Shown one piece after another: positions 1 through 16,090 of a stretch of 64,000 bases of DNA (the first letter of the stretch is position 1; the number at the start of each line of letters is the position of its first letter). The translations under genes and the position numbers were made by a program. The notes below the pieces were generated by a model. The model worked only from the letters and a program-made list of their open reading frames with translations. It did not search any database and had not been told where the DNA came from. The stretch comes from Tessaracoccus palaemonis (GTDB taxonomy: Bacteria; Actinomycetota; Actinomycetes; Propionibacteriales; Propionibacteriaceae). The DNA is taken from the NCBI RefSeq assembly GCF_019316905.1, contig NZ_CP079216.1:2294001-2358000 (forward strand), in the 5' to 3' direction.

Positions 1-1175
1 GCCGGGTCGCAGAGGGTCTCACCGGTGGTGGTGTCCTTCAGGCCCATGACCGCGCAGATCATGCCGGCGCCGATCGAGTCGATCTCCTCACGCTTGTTGG
101 CGTGCATCTGGTAGATCTTGCCGATGCGCTCCTTGCGACCCTTCGTCGAGTTGAGCACCTGCGAGCCGGCGGTCAGGACGCCGGAGTAGATGCGCACGAA
201 GGTCAGCTTGCCGAGGTGCGGGTCGGCGGCGATCTTGAAGGCCAGGATCGACAGCGGCTCGTCGTCGGAGGGGTGACGCTCGAGGGTGACCGCCTCGTCA
301 TTGGGCTTGAAGCCCTCGATGGCGGGCACGTCGAGCGGGGACGGCAGGTAGTCGACGACCGCGTCGAGCAGGGGCTGGACGCCCTTGTTCTTGAACGAGG
401 TGCCGCAGACCACCGCGGTGAAGGTGTTGGAGATGACGCCCTTGCGGACGGCGGCCTTGATCTGCTCGACCGAGGGCTCCTCGCCCTCGAGGTACATCTC
501 CATGATCTCGTCGTCGACGTCAGCGACGCGCTCGATCAGGGTGGCGTGGGCAGCCTCGGCGGCGTCCTTGAGCTCGGCCGGGATCTCCTCGATCTCGTAC
601 TTCTCGCCCATCTGGGTCTCGCCGCGCCAGGTGAGCGCGCGCATCTCGACGAGGTCGACGACCCCGAGGAAGTCGGACTCGGCGCCGATCGGGAGCTGCA
701 GCAGGACCGGGTCGGTCATGAGGCGCTCACGGATCGTCTTGACGCAGTGGTCAAAGGACGCGCCGGTGCGGTCGAGCTTGTTGATGTAGCAGATGCGGGG
801 GACGTTGTACTTCGTCGCCTGGCGCCACACCGTCATCGACTGCGGCTCGACGCCGGCGACACCGTCGAACACCGCGACAGCGCCGTCGAGCACGCGGAGC
901 GAACGCTCCACCTCGACGGTGAAGTCGACGTGCCCGGGGGTGTCGATGATGTTGATCTGGGTGTCGTGCCAGAAACACGTGGTGGCGGCGGAGGTGATCG
1001 TGATGCCACGCTCCTGCTCCTGCTCCATCCAGTCCATGGTCGCGGCGCCGTCGTGGACCTCGCCGATCTTGTAGGACTTGCCGGTGTAGAACAGGATGCG
1101 CTCGGTGGTGGTGGTCTTACCGGCATCGATGTGGGCCATGATGCCGATGTTGCGAACCTTACTCAGGTCGGCCAT
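1..1175 (-). CDS. fusA: Elongation factor G, N-terminal part (runs off the left edge)
   Basis: Translocase GTPase that moves tRNA and mRNA through the ribosome; cytosolic. About 391 codons are visible, starting [20 protein letters not shown], which carries the P-loop AHIDAGKT. Then follow the G2-G4 signatures (RGITI, DTPGH, NKLD) and the start of domain II. The ATG at 1175 is preceded by AAGGAAT at a suitable distance. It lies about 75 bp downstream of rpsG on the same strand, as in the standard str operon. The C-terminal half, and probably tuf, lie outside the window. Confidence 0.97.
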   Translation of the reverse strand, partial: MADLSKVRNIGIMAHIDAGKTTTTERILFYTGKSYKIGEVHDGAATMDWMEQEQERGITITSAATTCFWHDTQINIIDTPGHVDFTVEVERSLRVLDGAVAVFDGVAGVEPQSMTVWRQATKYNVPRICYINKLDRTGASFDHCVKTIRERLMTDPVLLQLPIGAESDFLGVVDLVEMRALTWRGETQMGEKYEIEEIPAELKDAAEAAHATLIERVADVDDEIMEMYLEGEEPSVEQIKAAVRKGVISNTFTAVVCGTSFKNKGVQPLLDAVVDYLPSPLDVPAIEGFKPNDEAVTLERHPSDDEPLSILAFKIAADPHLGKLTFVRIYSGVLTAGSQVLNSTKGRKERIGKIYQMHANKREEIDSIGAGMICAVMGLKDTTTGETLCDP

Positions 1176-1250
1176 GTGTGCATTCCTTTGGGTCAAACTT
1201 CAACTAAGCGGAGAGCACCCCCGGAGCCTTCGCGGATCCGGGGGCGGCAG

Positions 1251-1721
1251 TCACCAGCGGTAGTGGGCGAAGGCGCGGTTGGCCTCGGCCATCTTGTGCG
1301 TGTCCTCGCGGCGCTTCACGGAGGCACCCAGGCCGTTGGAGGCGTCGAGGATCTCGTTCATGAGGCGCTCGGTCATCGTCTTCTCGCGACGGGCGCGGGA
1401 GAAGGAGACGAGCCAACGCAGCGCCAGCGTGTTCTGGCGGTTCGGCTTGACCTCGATCGGCACCTGGTAGGTGGCGCCGCCGACGCGGCGGGACTTGACC
1501 TCGATGCTCGGCTTGACGTTGTCGAGAGCCTTCTTCAGCGTCTGGACCGGATCGTTGCCGGTCTTGGCGCGGGTGCCCTCGAGGGCTTCGTACACGATGG
1601 CCTGAGCCACGGACTTCTTGCCGTCCAGGAGGATCTTGCTGACCAGCTGAGAGACAACCGGGGAGCCGTAGACCGGATCGGCGACGACGGGGCGCTTCGG
1701 CGCGGGACCCTTGCGAGGCAT
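1251..1721 (-). CDS. rpsG: 30S ribosomal protein S7
   Basis: Primary 16S-rRNA-binding protein that nucleates assembly of the 30S head. It is 156 residues, the usual bacterial length, starting [12 protein letters not shown] and ending AHYRW, with the conserved [10 protein letters not shown] segment. Its ATG shares one base with the rpsL stop codon (TAATG), so the two genes are very probably translationally coupled. S7 is the autoregulator of the str operon in enterobacteria; whether that holds here cannot be read from this sequence. Confidence 0.98.
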   Translation of the reverse strand: MPRKGPAPKRPVVADPVYGSPVVSQLVSKILLDGKKSVAQAIVYEALEGTRAKTGNDPVQTLKKALDNVKPSIEVKSRRVGGATYQVPIEVKPNRQNTLALRWLVSFSRARREKTMTERLMNEILDASNGLGASVKRREDTHKMAEANRAFAHYRW

Positions 1722-2092
1722 TACTTCTCCTTCTTCGCGCCGTAGCGGCTGCGAGCCTGCTTGCGGCCCTTGACACCCTGGGTGTCGAGGGAGCCGCGGA
1801 TGATCTTGTAGCGCACGCCGGGGAGGTCCTTCACACGACCGCCGCGGACGAGCACCATGGAGTGCTCCTGCAGGTTGTGGCCGACACCCGGGATGTAGGC
1901 GGTGACCTCGATGCCGGAGCTCAGACGCACGCGCGCGACCTTACGGAGCGCGGAGTTCGGCTTCTTCGGCGTCGTGGTGTACACACGCGTGCACACGCCG
2001 CGGCGCTGGGGGGAACCCTTCAGCGCGGGGGTCTTGTTCTTCGAGACTTTGTCGGTGCGGCCCTTACGGACCAGCTGCTGAATAGTTGGCAC
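1721..2092 (-). CDS. rpsL: 30S ribosomal protein S12
   Basis: Decoding-centre protein of the small subunit, 123 residues, starting [12 protein letters not shown] from a GTG codon at 2092. The streptomycin-determining segments read [11 protein letters not shown] and [11 protein letters not shown], that is, the wild-type lysines, so no rpsL streptomycin-resistance allele is present. Upstream of the GTG only a weak GAAAG is seen as a ribosome binding site. First gene of the str operon, with a promoter about 200 bp upstream. Confidence 0.98.
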   Translation of the reverse strand: MPTIQQLVRKGRTDKVSKNKTPALKGSPQRRGVCTRVYTTTPKKPNSALRKVARVRLSSGIEVTAYIPGVGHNLQEHSMVLVRGGRVKDLPGVRYKIIRGSLDTQGVKGRKQARSRYGAKKEK

Positions 2093-2293
2093 CTGCTGGT
2101 ATCACTTTCGTTCGTTGTGTGTACGTTTGCCTTCCCTGGCGCAGCTTCTCCGGATCGCCGACACGGGGACACCGTTCCCGGTCTGTGATGCAGATGGCTG
2201 CCGTGCGAACTGTCGGCACGTCACGCTCTCCGCAACGTCAAGAGCGAATGCCAGGGCACGCACAAGGGCCCGAGTGTTCGGGCGCACCGGACA

Positions 2294-2322
2294 AGATTAC
2301 TTCACGCGGACCGCATCCTCAA
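2294..2322 (-). promoter_or_regulatory. Probable sigma-70-type promoter of the str operon
   Basis: On the minus strand TTGAGG (2317-2322) is followed after exactly 17 bases by TAATCT (2294-2299). Transcription would start near 2287, giving an untranslated leader of about 195 bases before rpsL. It sits just downstream of the rpoC terminator hairpin, so rpsL-rpsG-fusA can be transcribed separately from rpoBC. Called from sequence only. Confidence 0.55.
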
Positions 2323-2355
2323 AACCGGCTCCGGTCGTCGCGATCCGGCACGCGA

Positions 2356-2402
2356 GACGCCGCGGGGCGGAGGAGTGCGACACTCCCCCGCCCCGCGGCG
2401 TG
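2356..2402 (-). terminator. Hairpin terminator of the rpoB-rpoC transcript
   Basis: An inverted repeat of about 21 bp per arm (left arm ends GGCGGAGGAGTG, right arm CACTCCCCCGCC) with a 3-base loop lies 12 bp past the rpoC stop codon. There is no U-tract on the minus strand, as is common in high-GC actinobacteria. The rest of the 322-bp rpsL-rpoC gap holds the str promoter and leader. Confidence 0.7.
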
Positions 2403-2414
2403 CTACCGGATGAT

Positions 2415-6356
<3,942 letters not shown>

Positions 6357-6401
6357 GTTTTGCTTCTCTTTCCCCTACTTGCAGTAGGTGCCTTCGAATG
6401 A

Positions 6402-6459
6402 GTCTGAGTTGTTGATGCGGGGCTCGCGGGAGCCCCTAGTGGGTGACTGAGCTCAACAC

Positions 6460-6465
<6 letters not shown>
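6402..6465 (-). promoter_or_regulatory. Structured rpoB-rpoC intergenic region
   Basis: GTCTGAG/TGTTGA (6402-6415) pairs with TCAACA/CTCAGAC (6453-6465) with one bulged base, and this outer stem encloses a perfect inner hairpin GGGGCT...AGCCCC (6419-6436). The outer arm runs over the rpoB stop codon. Possible roles are RNase processing, partial termination or tuning of rpoC translation; the sequence alone cannot decide. Confidence 0.45.
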
Positions 6466-9933
<3,468 letters not shown>

Positions 9934-10028
9934 GATTCGGTCCTTCCAAGAACGCTTGAAGCAAATTTCCGTGCATGGCGGACGCCCGGTGTCAAGACCG
10001 GGGCATACGCATAGCTGGGCAAACAACC

Positions 10029-10057
10029 ACTGTACTGCAAGCGGGCAGATAAGGCAA
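10029..10057 (-). promoter_or_regulatory. Probable rpoBC promoter
   Basis: TTGCCT (10052-10057) and TACAGT (10029-10034) on the minus strand are separated by exactly 17 bases. The predicted start is near 10022, giving a leader of roughly 90 bases. The site lies downstream of the rplL terminator, so it would let rpoBC be transcribed independently of rplJL. The rest of the 333-bp rplL-rpoB gap shows no gene. Confidence 0.5.
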
Positions 10058-10197
10058 CAGGGGACCACGCACCACTTCCCTGGCCTGCGGGTCCTCCCCC
10101 GGTCGACACTGACCTCGCCGATGATGATAGCGGGGCCCGGCGCCGGCGCAAGTGCTTTCCGCGGCGAGTCTGCCGCAGGGGTCCCCGGAGATGGCGA

Positions 10198-10226
10198 AAG
10201 GCCCGCCCCCGATGGGGACGGGCCTT
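10198..10226 (-). terminator. Hairpin terminator after rplL
   Basis: On the minus strand AAGGCCCGTCCCC and GGGGGCGGGCCTT form a strong stem with a 3-base loop, followed by a short T run, 40 bp past the rplL stop. It may be partial, as rplJL-rpoBC read-through terminators are in other bacteria. Confidence 0.75.
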
Positions 10227-10266
10227 CCGGACTGTGGAATCAGTCAGCGCGTAACTGCGCGTCGGG

Positions 10267-10659
10267 TCACTTGACCTCGACGGAGCCGCCGGCGGCCTCG
10301 AGGGCCTCCTTGGCCTTGGCAGCGGTCTCCTTGTCGACGCCCTCGAGGACGGCCTTGGGGGCAGCCTCGACGAGGTCCTTGGCCTCCTTCAGGCCGAGGG
10401 AGGTCAGGGCGCGCACCTCCTTGATGACGGCGATCTTCTTGTCGCCACCGGCGGTGAGGATGACGTCGACCTTGTCGGAGCCCTCCTCAGCAGCGTCGTC
10501 GCCGCCCTCGGCAGCGGCGGGGGCGGCAGCGGCAACCGCAACCGGAGCAGCAGCGGTGACACCGAAGGTGTCCTCGAACAGCTTCACGAACTCGGAGAGC
10601 TCGATCAGGGTCATCTCCTTGAAGGCCTCAAGGAGCTCGTCGTTGGTGAGCTTCGCCAT
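10267..10659 (-). CDS. rplL: 50S ribosomal protein L7/L12
   Basis: Stalk protein that recruits translational GTPases to the ribosome; 130 residues starting [16 protein letters not shown]. It has the N-terminal dimerisation domain, an Ala/Pro-rich hinge (about residues 35-55) and the conserved C-terminal domain containing [13 protein letters not shown]. It lies 54 bp downstream of rplJ on the same strand, and is the partner of L10 in the stalk. Confidence 0.98.
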   Translation of the reverse strand: MAKLTNDELLEAFKEMTLIELSEFVKLFEDTFGVTAAAPVAVAAAAPAAAEGGDDAAEEGSDKVDVILTAGGDKKIAVIKEVRALTSLGLKEAKDLVEAAPKAVLEGVDKETAAKAKEALEAAGGSVEVK

Positions 10660-10713
10660 AATGGGCGTTCCTTTCGTAGAAAAGTTTGTGATCGCAGCGG
10701 ACGCTGCAACGGA

Positions 10714-11319
10714 TCACTCCGCAGCGGGCGCTGCTTCGGGTGCCGCATCCGCGGCGGGGGTCTCGTCCGTGGCCTCGGCGGCAGCGCCACCGATCAGGGA
10801 GGGGTTGGCCTCGGCAGCGGTCTGCAGCGCGCCGAGGGCGCGGGCGCCCTGCGACAGCGGGGCAGCCAGCAGGTAGGCGGCCTTGGCCAGGTTGGCCTGC
10901 AGCGCGCCGGCAAGCTTGGCCAGGAGCACCTCGCGGGACTCGAGGTCGGCCAGCTTGAGAACAGCCTTGGCGTCGAGGAACTTGCCCTCGAGGACGCCAC
11001 CCTTGATAGCCAGGGACGGATTGGCCTTTGCGAAGTCGCGCAGCCCCTTGGTGGCAGCGGCGACGTCACCCGTGACGAACGCGATGGCGGTCGGGCCGGT
11101 GAGGGTCTCTTCGACACCCTCAATGCCGGCCTCCTTGGCCGCGATCGCCGTCAGGGTGTTCTTCGCAACGGCGTAGGTGGCGTTCTCACCGAGGGATCGA
11201 CGCAGGTTCTGCAGATCCTTGACGGTGAGACCGCGGTACTCGGTAAGCACTGCCGCCGCGGAGCTGCTGAATGCCTCAGTGAGCTCTGCGACCGTGGCAG
11301 CCTTGTCCGGCCTCGCCAT
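10714..11319 (-). CDS. rplJ: 50S ribosomal protein L10
   Basis: Base of the ribosomal stalk, holding L7/L12 dimers; 201 residues. The start chosen is ATG 11319 ([17 protein letters not shown]), directly behind GGAAGGAGACCAC. An upstream in-frame ATG pair would add eight unconserved residues. The C-terminus is Ala-rich (ends [12 protein letters not shown]). It is preceded by a leader of about 180 bases holding a terminator-like hairpin, suggesting autogenous control of rplJ-rplL. Confidence 0.96.
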   Translation of the reverse strand: MARPDKAATVAELTEAFSSSAAAVLTEYRGLTVKDLQNLRRSLGENATYAVAKNTLTAIAAKEAGIEGVEETLTGPTAIAFVTGDVAAATKGLRDFAKANPSLAIKGGVLEGKFLDAKAVLKLADLESREVLLAKLAGALQANLAKAAYLLAAPLSQGARALGALQTAAEANPSLIGGAAAEATDETPAADAAPEAAPAAE

Positions 11320-11390
11320 GTGGTCTCCTTCCGGTCTCATCAAGCTCCCGACTCCCCGGCGGGGGAACCTGGAGCACCGTCGACCGCAAC

Positions 11391-11421
11391 AAAAAAGCCC
11401 CGTCGCCAGGCGGCGCGGGGC
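11391..11421 (-). promoter_or_regulatory. Attenuator-like hairpin in the rplJL leader
   Basis: On the minus strand GCCCCGCGCC and GGCGACGGGGC form a hairpin followed directly by six T residues, the form of an intrinsic terminator. No minus-strand gene lies upstream of it before the divergent gene at 11622, so it must sit inside the 5' leader of rplJ, about 70 bases before the start codon. Known family: L10 leaders that bind the L10-L12 complex. I did not identify the L10 kink-turn site itself. Confidence 0.6.
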
Positions 11422-11508
11422 ATCTCAGTAGTCTGAGCTCTCACGTTCACCTGCGCGGGTGCCTTTCGGCTTTATGACTGGTGTCACCTGCGGTCTTCGG
11501 CTCGACAT

Positions 11509-11536
11509 ACAGTACCCGCGACCCCGCGCTGCGCAA
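11509..11536 (-). promoter_or_regulatory. Probable rplJL promoter
   Basis: TTGCGC (11531-11536) and TACTGT (11509-11514) on the minus strand are separated by 16 bases. Start near 11502 would give a leader of about 183 bases that contains the attenuator-like hairpin. The 302-bp gap between rplJ and the divergent transporter gene otherwise holds only the TAGGCT box at 11582-11587 and the Shine-Dalgarno sequence of the plus-strand gene. Confidence 0.5.
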
Positions 11537-11621
11537 AATCGGCCCTTCGGTCCGCCGCGGGGTGGAGCAGGGCCGGTGCATTAGGCTTTCGGCGTCATCA
11601 CTGTCTTCCGGGAGGACCCCC

Positions 11622-12542
11622 ATGCGTCCCATTCTCGCCGTCGGTCTGCTGGCCACCCTCGCGCTCACCGCGTGCAGCGGCCAGGCCACCGACTCCGCCA
11701 GCACCGCCTCCGACACCGCGTCCGCGAGCGATTCCACCGACCTGAGCTACGACGTCTCGGGCGTCGCCAAGGTCGACGACATCGCCGCCATGCTGCCGGA
11801 CGCGGTCGCTGAGAAGGGCACCCTCGTCGTCGGCGCCTCCACCGACTACGCCCCCGCGGAGTTCCGCGCCGACGACCTCAACACCGCGATCGGCTACGAC
11901 GTCGACCTGGCCAAGGCCATCGGCAACGTGCTCGGTCTCGAGGCCGAGGTGCAGGACGGCGAGTTCGCCTCCCTGATCCCCGCGATCGGCTCGAAGTACG
12001 ACGTCGGCATCTCGTCGTTCACGATCACGCCGGAGCGCCTCGAGAACGCGAACATGATCTCCTACATCAACGTGGGCTCCAGCTACGCGGTCAAGGCAGG
12101 CAACCCGCAGGCCTTCGACCCCGAGAGCGTGTGCGGTCAGACCATCGCCGTCCAGACCGGCACCTACCAGGAGGAGGAGCTCGCCACGTTCTCCGACGAC
12201 TGCACCGCGGCCGGCGACGAGGCAATCGAGGTCCTCTCCTACGCCCGGCAGTCCGACGCGACCACGAACGTCGTCGGCGGCAAGGCCGTCGCGTTCTACG
12301 CCGACTCCACCGTCGCCGGCTACGCCGCCTCGCTGACCAACGGCCAGCTGGAGATCACCGGCGGCATCCGCGACGCGGCCGAGCAGGGCATCGTCGTGAA
12401 CAAGGACGACATGGAGCTCGCGAAGGCCGTTCAGGCCGCCACGCAGTCGCTGATGGACGACGGCACCTGGGGCAAGATCCTGGACGCCTGGGGCGTCGAG
12501 GACGCGGCTCTCTCCACCGCTGAGCTGAACCCGAAGGCCTGA
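11622..12542 (+). CDS. Amino acid ABC transporter substrate-binding lipoprotein
   Basis: Family 3 solute-binding protein, 306 residues, presumably anchored on the outer face of the membrane. The N-terminus [20 protein letters not shown] is a lipoprotein signal with lipobox LTAC, followed by a Ser/Thr/Ala linker. The binding domain opens [16 protein letters not shown] and contains [10 protein letters not shown] and [15 protein letters not shown], typical of polar amino acid binders. The start ATG 11622 follows GGGAGGA. First gene of a three-gene importer operon; the substrate (basic, acidic or polar amino acid) cannot be fixed from sequence. Confidence 0.9.
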   Translation: MRPILAVGLLATLALTACSGQATDSASTASDTASASDSTDLSYDVSGVAKVDDIAAMLPDAVAEKGTLVVGASTDYAPAEFRADDLNTAIGYDVDLAKAIGNVLGLEAEVQDGEFASLIPAIGSKYDVGISSFTITPERLENANMISYINVGSSYAVKAGNPQAFDPESVCGQTIAVQTGTYQEEELATFSDDCTAAGDEAIEVLSYARQSDATTNVVGGKAVAFYADSTVAGYAASLTNGQLEITGGIRDAAEQGIVVNKDDMELAKAVQAATQSLMDDGTWGKILDAWGVEDAALSTAELNPKA

Positions 12543-12547
12543 CCGAG

Positions 12548-13492
12548 ATGTCGACCCGGCCCCCCGAGCTCATCCGCGCACGGCCGGTCCCCCGGCCGAG
12601 CCTGTGGGTCGCCGCGGCCATCGTGCTGGTCCTGGTGGCCATGCTGGTACATGGTCTGCTGACCAACGAGAACTACCGCTGGGACGTCGTCGGGCAGTAC
12701 CTGTTCGACCCGCGTGTGCTCAGCGGGGTCGGGTGGACGCTGATCCTGACGGTCGCGGCGATGCTGCTCGGCATCATCATGGCCGTGCTGACCGCCGTGA
12801 TGCGGATGGGGACCAACCCCGTCCTGCGCGGGGTGGCCTGGGTCTACATCTGGTTCTTCCGCGGCACGCCCGTCTACACCCAGCTCGTCTTCTGGGGCCT
12901 GATCGGCGTCCTCTACCCGCGGCTCAGCCTCGGCATCCCCTTCGGGCCCGAGTTCTTCGTCTTCAACACCTACGACGTGATCAACGCGACGGTCGCCGCG
13001 ATCCTCGGCCTCGGCCTGAACGAGGGCGCGTACCTCTCCGAGATCGTCCGCTCCGGCCTCAACTCTGTCGACAAGGGCCAGTGGGAGGCGTCGACGGCGC
13101 TCGGCATGAAGCGCTCCACGACGCTGCGGCGCATCATCATCCCGCAGGCGATGCGCGTGATCGTGCCGCCGACGGGCAACGAGACCATCTCGATGCTCAA
13201 GACCACATCGCTTGTGCTGGCCGTGCCGTTCTCGCTCGAGCTGCAGTTCGTCACGAACGCCATCGGCAACAAGGAGTTCCTGCCGCTGCCGCTGCTCATC
13301 GTCGCCGGCATCTGGTACCTGTTCATCACGTCGATCCTGATGGTCGGCCAGGCGCGTCTCGAGGCCTACTACGGCAAGGGCTTCGACGACGAGTCGCCGT
13401 CGAAGCCCGCCAAGGGCATGTCGAAGCGCCAGCAGGCGATCCTCGCCGCAGGAACCGTCAAGGCCGACCCCAACCTGGAGGTGACCCCGTGA
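12548..13492 (+). CDS. Amino acid ABC transporter permease
   Basis: HisM/GlnP-type inner-membrane permease, 314 residues, with a leading transmembrane segment near residues 19-39 and about five more. The EAA loop that contacts the ATPase reads [21 protein letters not shown] single permease gene implies a homodimer. It starts 5 bp after the binding protein gene and ends in a GTGA overlap with the ATPase gene. Confidence 0.92.
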   Translation: MSTRPPELIRARPVPRPSLWVAAAIVLVLVAMLVHGLLTNENYRWDVVGQYLFDPRVLSGVGWTLILTVAAMLLGIIMAVLTAVMRMGTNPVLRGVAWVYIWFFRGTPVYTQLVFWGLIGVLYPRLSLGIPFGPEFFVFNTYDVINATVAAILGLGLNEGAYLSEIVRSGLNSVDKGQWEASTALGMKRSTTLRRIIIPQAMRVIVPPTGNETISMLKTTSLVLAVPFSLELQFVTNAIGNKEFLPLPLLIVAGIWYLFITSILMVGQARLEAYYGKGFDDESPSKPAKGMSKRQQAILAAGTVKADPNLEVTP

Positions 13493-14250
13493 CCGCCATG
13501 GTCGAGGTACAAGGCGTCCACAAGCTGTTCGGCGACCTGCACGTCCTCAAGGGCATCGATCTCACCGTCCAGCGCGGCGAGGTGACCGTGCTGCTCGGGC
13601 CGTCGGGGTCCGGGAAGTCGACGCTGATCCGGTGCATCAACGAGCTCGAGCAGATCAGCTCCGGCCGGCTCTACGTCGACGGCGAGCTGATGGGCCTGCG
13701 CGAGAAGAACGGCGTGCTGCACCGCCTCTCCGACAAGGAGATCGCCCACCAGCGCTCCAAGATCGGCATGGTGTTCCAGCGGTTCAACCTGTTCCCGCAC
13801 ATGACGGCCCTGGAGAACGTCATCGAGGCGCAGCGCCAGGTGCTGAAGCGGTCGAAGAGTGACGCCGAGGCCCGCGCCCGCGAGGAGCTCGTGAAGGTCG
13901 GGCTGGCCGACCGGATGGACCACTATCCCGCGCAGCTGTCGGGCGGCCAGCAGCAGCGCGTCGCCATGGCCCGCGCGCTGGCGATGGACCCTCAGCTGAT
14001 GCTGTTCGACGAGCCGACCTCCGCCCTCGACCCCGAGCTGGTCGGCGAGGTGCTGAACGTCATGAAGGACCTCGCGGACTCCGGCATGACGATGATCGTC
14101 GTGACGCACGAGGTCGGCTTCGCGCGCGAGGTCGCCGACCAGGTGGTGTTCATGGACGACGGCGTGATCGTCGAGCGTGGCACCGCGGCCGAGGTCATCG
14201 ACAACCCGCAGCAGGACCGCACGAAGGACTTCTTCGCGAAGGTGCTCTGA
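13489..14250 (+). CDS. Amino acid ABC transporter ATP-binding protein
   Basis: GlnQ/HisP-type ATPase, 253 residues. Walker A is GPSGSGKST, the signature is LSGGQQQR, Walker B is [12 protein letters not shown] and the H-loop is VVTHEVGFA. The start chosen is GTG 13489, which overlaps the permease stop (GTGA) and follows GGAGG; ATG at 13498 is the alternative. It ends 7 bp from the convergent crotonase gene, so no separate terminator fits between them. Confidence 0.93.
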   Translation: MTAMVEVQGVHKLFGDLHVLKGIDLTVQRGEVTVLLGPSGSGKSTLIRCINELEQISSGRLYVDGELMGLREKNGVLHRLSDKEIAHQRSKIGMVFQRFNLFPHMTALENVIEAQRQVLKRSKSDAEARAREELVKVGLADRMDHYPAQLSGGQQQRVAMARALAMDPQLMLFDEPTSALDPELVGEVLNVMKDLADSGMTMIVVTHEVGFAREVADQVVFMDDGVIVERGTAAEVIDNPQQDRTKDFFAKVL

Positions 14251-14257
14251 CCCCGCG

Positions 14258-15010
14258 TCAGGCCCGCCAGGTGAACTGAGGTGGGCGACGTTCCGCAAAG
14301 GCCCTGATCCCCTCCTGGAGGTCGGGGCCTTCTGCCGCCCGGCGCACCCAGGAGATTGCCGTCTCGGCCTGCAGGTCGCGGCGGACGAGGCCGGTCACGA
14401 TCTCCTTCGACGCGCGGACGGTGAGCTGGCTCAGCCGGGATATGGCCTCCGCCATCGCGAGCGCGTGCTCCAGCGCCTCCCCCGTCGGCGTCAGCTCGTT
14501 GACCATCCCGACGGCCAGCGCGCGCTCCGCGTCGATCCTGCGGGCCGTGAACAGCAGCTCCTTCGTGACGGCCGGCCCCATCAGGTCGACCATGCGCTGC
14601 GTCGCGCTGACCGGGTAGACGATGCCGAGCCTGGCCGGCGGGACGGAGAACGTCGATTGGTCGCCCGCGACGCGGATGTCGGCGGCCAGGGCCAGCTCGC
14701 AGCCGCCGCCGTGGCAGTGGCCTTCGATCGCGGCGATCACCGGCAGCGGGCAGGCGGCGATGGCCTCCTCCGCCAGGATGGGCCGCTCGGCGTGGGCCTG
14801 CCCCTCGAGGTCGGTGATGTCGGAGCCCGCGCAGAAGGAGTCCCCGGCCCCGTGGATGACGACGGAAAGCAGCGTCGGGTCGGCGGCGATCGCCGCGAAC
14901 ACCTCGGGCACCGCGTCCCACATGGCCTCCGTCATCGAGTTGTGCTTGTTCGGCCGGGCCAGCGTGACGACCGCCGTCGACCCGTCGCGCCCCAGTGTCA
15001 CCTCACCCAT
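14258..15010 (-). CDS. Enoyl-CoA hydratase/isomerase (crotonase) family protein
   Basis: Acyl-CoA-binding crotonase-fold protein, 250 residues. Oxyanion-hole segments are GAGDSFCAGSDI and EGHCHGGGCELALAADI. The first catalytic glutamate (E105, equivalent to rat E144) is kept, but the second, normally in a PE..LG motif (rat E164), is replaced in FSVPPARLG by proline 125. It may therefore not be a classical hydratase; an isomerase or hydrolase role is possible. Start ATG 15010 has GGAGG nine bases upstream; an ATG at 15019 would sit directly on that ribosome binding site. Convergent with the transporter operon. Confidence 0.85.
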   Translation of the reverse strand: MGEVTLGRDGSTAVVTLARPNKHNSMTEAMWDAVPEVFAAIAADPTLLSVVIHGAGDSFCAGSDITDLEGQAHAERPILAEEAIAACPLPVIAAIEGHCHGGGCELALAADIRVAGDQSTFSVPPARLGIVYPVSATQRMVDLMGPAVTKELLFTARRIDAERALAVGMVNELTPTGEALEHALAMAEAISRLSQLTVRASKEIVTGLVRRDLQAETAISWVRRAAEGPDLQEGIRAFAERRPPQFTWRA

Positions 15011-15150
15011 GGGGGACATCCTCCCCCGCCCCGTCGCCCCGCGTGCGGAAACCGGCCGGTTGCCCCTCAACCCTCAACACCTCAGCCCCTCATCCCTCAG
15101 TCCCCTCATCCCCGTCGCCCAGTTCCCCAGAGCCACCCCCAAAAATCGTG

Positions 15151-15194
15151 CAGTGGTCGATTCTCCCCGGTCCGGCGACGAGTTCCGCCCACTA
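15151..15194 (-). repeat. Family A palindromic repeat, copy A1
   Basis: 44-bp imperfect palindrome. The plus strand begins CAGTGGTCGATTCTCCCC, has a CCGGTCCGG core and ends CGCCCACTAC. It lies between the crotonase and pyroglutamyl-peptidase genes, 85 bp from copy A2. Confidence 0.85.
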
Positions 15195-15235
15195 CCCCCG
15201 CCGCCCCAGACGTCGAGCGAACCCCGAAAAGCGGG

Positions 15236-15279
15236 CAGTGGTCGATTCTCCCCGGTCCGGCGACGAATTCCGCCCACTG
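15236..15279 (-). repeat. Family A palindromic repeat, copy A2
   Basis: 44-bp copy with ends CAGTGGTCG and CGCCCACTG that can pair. It ends one base before the pyroglutamyl-peptidase stop codon at 15281, so it may act as the 3' end hairpin of that transcript. Confidence 0.85.
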
Positions 15280-15280
15280 C

Positions 15281-15901
15281 CTACCCGGCCAGCGAGCCCA
15301 GCGCGGCGGTCAACGCACGCCCCAGGTCGTCGAAAGTGAGCTCAGCCACGACGGGGGCGGCGTCGTCGGTCTCCGCACCCGTCGATGCGAAGCCGACCTC
15401 CCGGTGCGCCGGCACATGGATGAAGTCGGCGGGCCCGCTGAAGCGGGTGAGCGACGTGCGGAACACGGCGTTGCAGACGAACCGCCCGGCGTCCTCCGAC
15501 ACGCGCGCCGGGATCCCGGCGTCCCTGATGGCCGTGACCAACTGGGCAGGGTCGAGCGTGGCCGTGAGCACCGCGGGGCCGTCGTCGAGCGCGCCCCCGG
15601 GCTGCCGGCCGTCGTTGTCGGCGATGCGCGCGACCTGGTCGTTGACGGCGTTGAGCTCCGGCGTCACCTCGCCCCGGCCGCCGGCCTCACCGACGCAGAC
15701 GACGACATCGGGCAGATGCCGGCCGATGGCTGCCTCGAGGGCGTCCGGGCCGCCGACGAAGGTCACGGGGAGGGTCTCGCGGATCACCTCGACGCCCCTG
15801 GCTCGCAGGCCCTCGACATCGATGCGGGCGACGGCCTCCTGGCTGGCGTTGACGCGGTCCCCGCCGAAGGGTTCGAATCCGGTCACCAGCACGCGCGTCA
15901 T
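15281..15901 (-). CDS. pcp: Pyroglutamyl-peptidase I
   Basis: Cytosolic cysteine peptidase (family C15) that removes N-terminal pyroglutamate; 206 residues, the usual length. The start MTRVLVTGFEPFGG matches the family. The catalytic triad is visible: E82 in TPELNAVN, C143 in GRFVCNAVF and H162 in FIHVP. An AAGGAGGG stretch lies about 20 bases upstream of the ATG, longer than normal spacing. Flanked on both sides by family A repeats. Confidence 0.92.
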   Translation of the reverse strand: MTRVLVTGFEPFGGDRVNASQEAVARIDVEGLRARGVEVIRETLPVTFVGGPDALEAAIGRHLPDVVVCVGEAGGRGEVTPELNAVNDQVARIADNDGRQPGGALDDGPAVLTATLDPAQLVTAIRDAGIPARVSEDAGRFVCNAVFRTSLTRFSGPADFIHVPAHREVGFASTGAETDDAAPVVAELTFDDLGRALTAALGSLAG

Positions 15902-15987
15902 GCATCCATTATCGCCGTCGCCCTCCTTGCGCACCCGCCGAGGTCGCCTCCGACGGCTGCCGCCCGCGCGCGGACACGAGAACCGTT

Positions 15988-16031
15988 CAGTGCCCGATTC
16001 TCCCCGGTCCGGCGACGAAACCCGCCCACCG
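15988..16031 (-). repeat. Family A palindromic repeat, copy A3
   Basis: 44-bp copy reading CAGTGCCCGATTCTCCCC on the plus strand and ending CGCCCACCG. It lies between the divergent pcp and 16091 genes and shares the CCGGTCCGGCGACGA core with A1 and A2. Confidence 0.8.
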
Positions 16032-16090
16032 CCTGTCCCCAGGGCCGAGGATCGTGGAGCGGATCGGCTGAAATCGGCCATCACGGAGGC

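Noticed and set aside
1721-2092. Antibiotic-resistance alleles in rpsL or rpoB
   Set aside because: The S12 lysine segments and the rifampicin-region residues are all wild type.
9990-9995. TTGACA upstream of rpoB as a -35 box
   Set aside because: No acceptable -10 lies 16-19 bases downstream; the TTGCCT-17-TACAGT pair is better.
9934-10068. A longer rpoB start with 45 extra codons
   Set aside because: The added residues are unconserved and Cys-rich and overlap the predicted promoter; TTG 9933 has a ribosome binding site and the family N-terminus.
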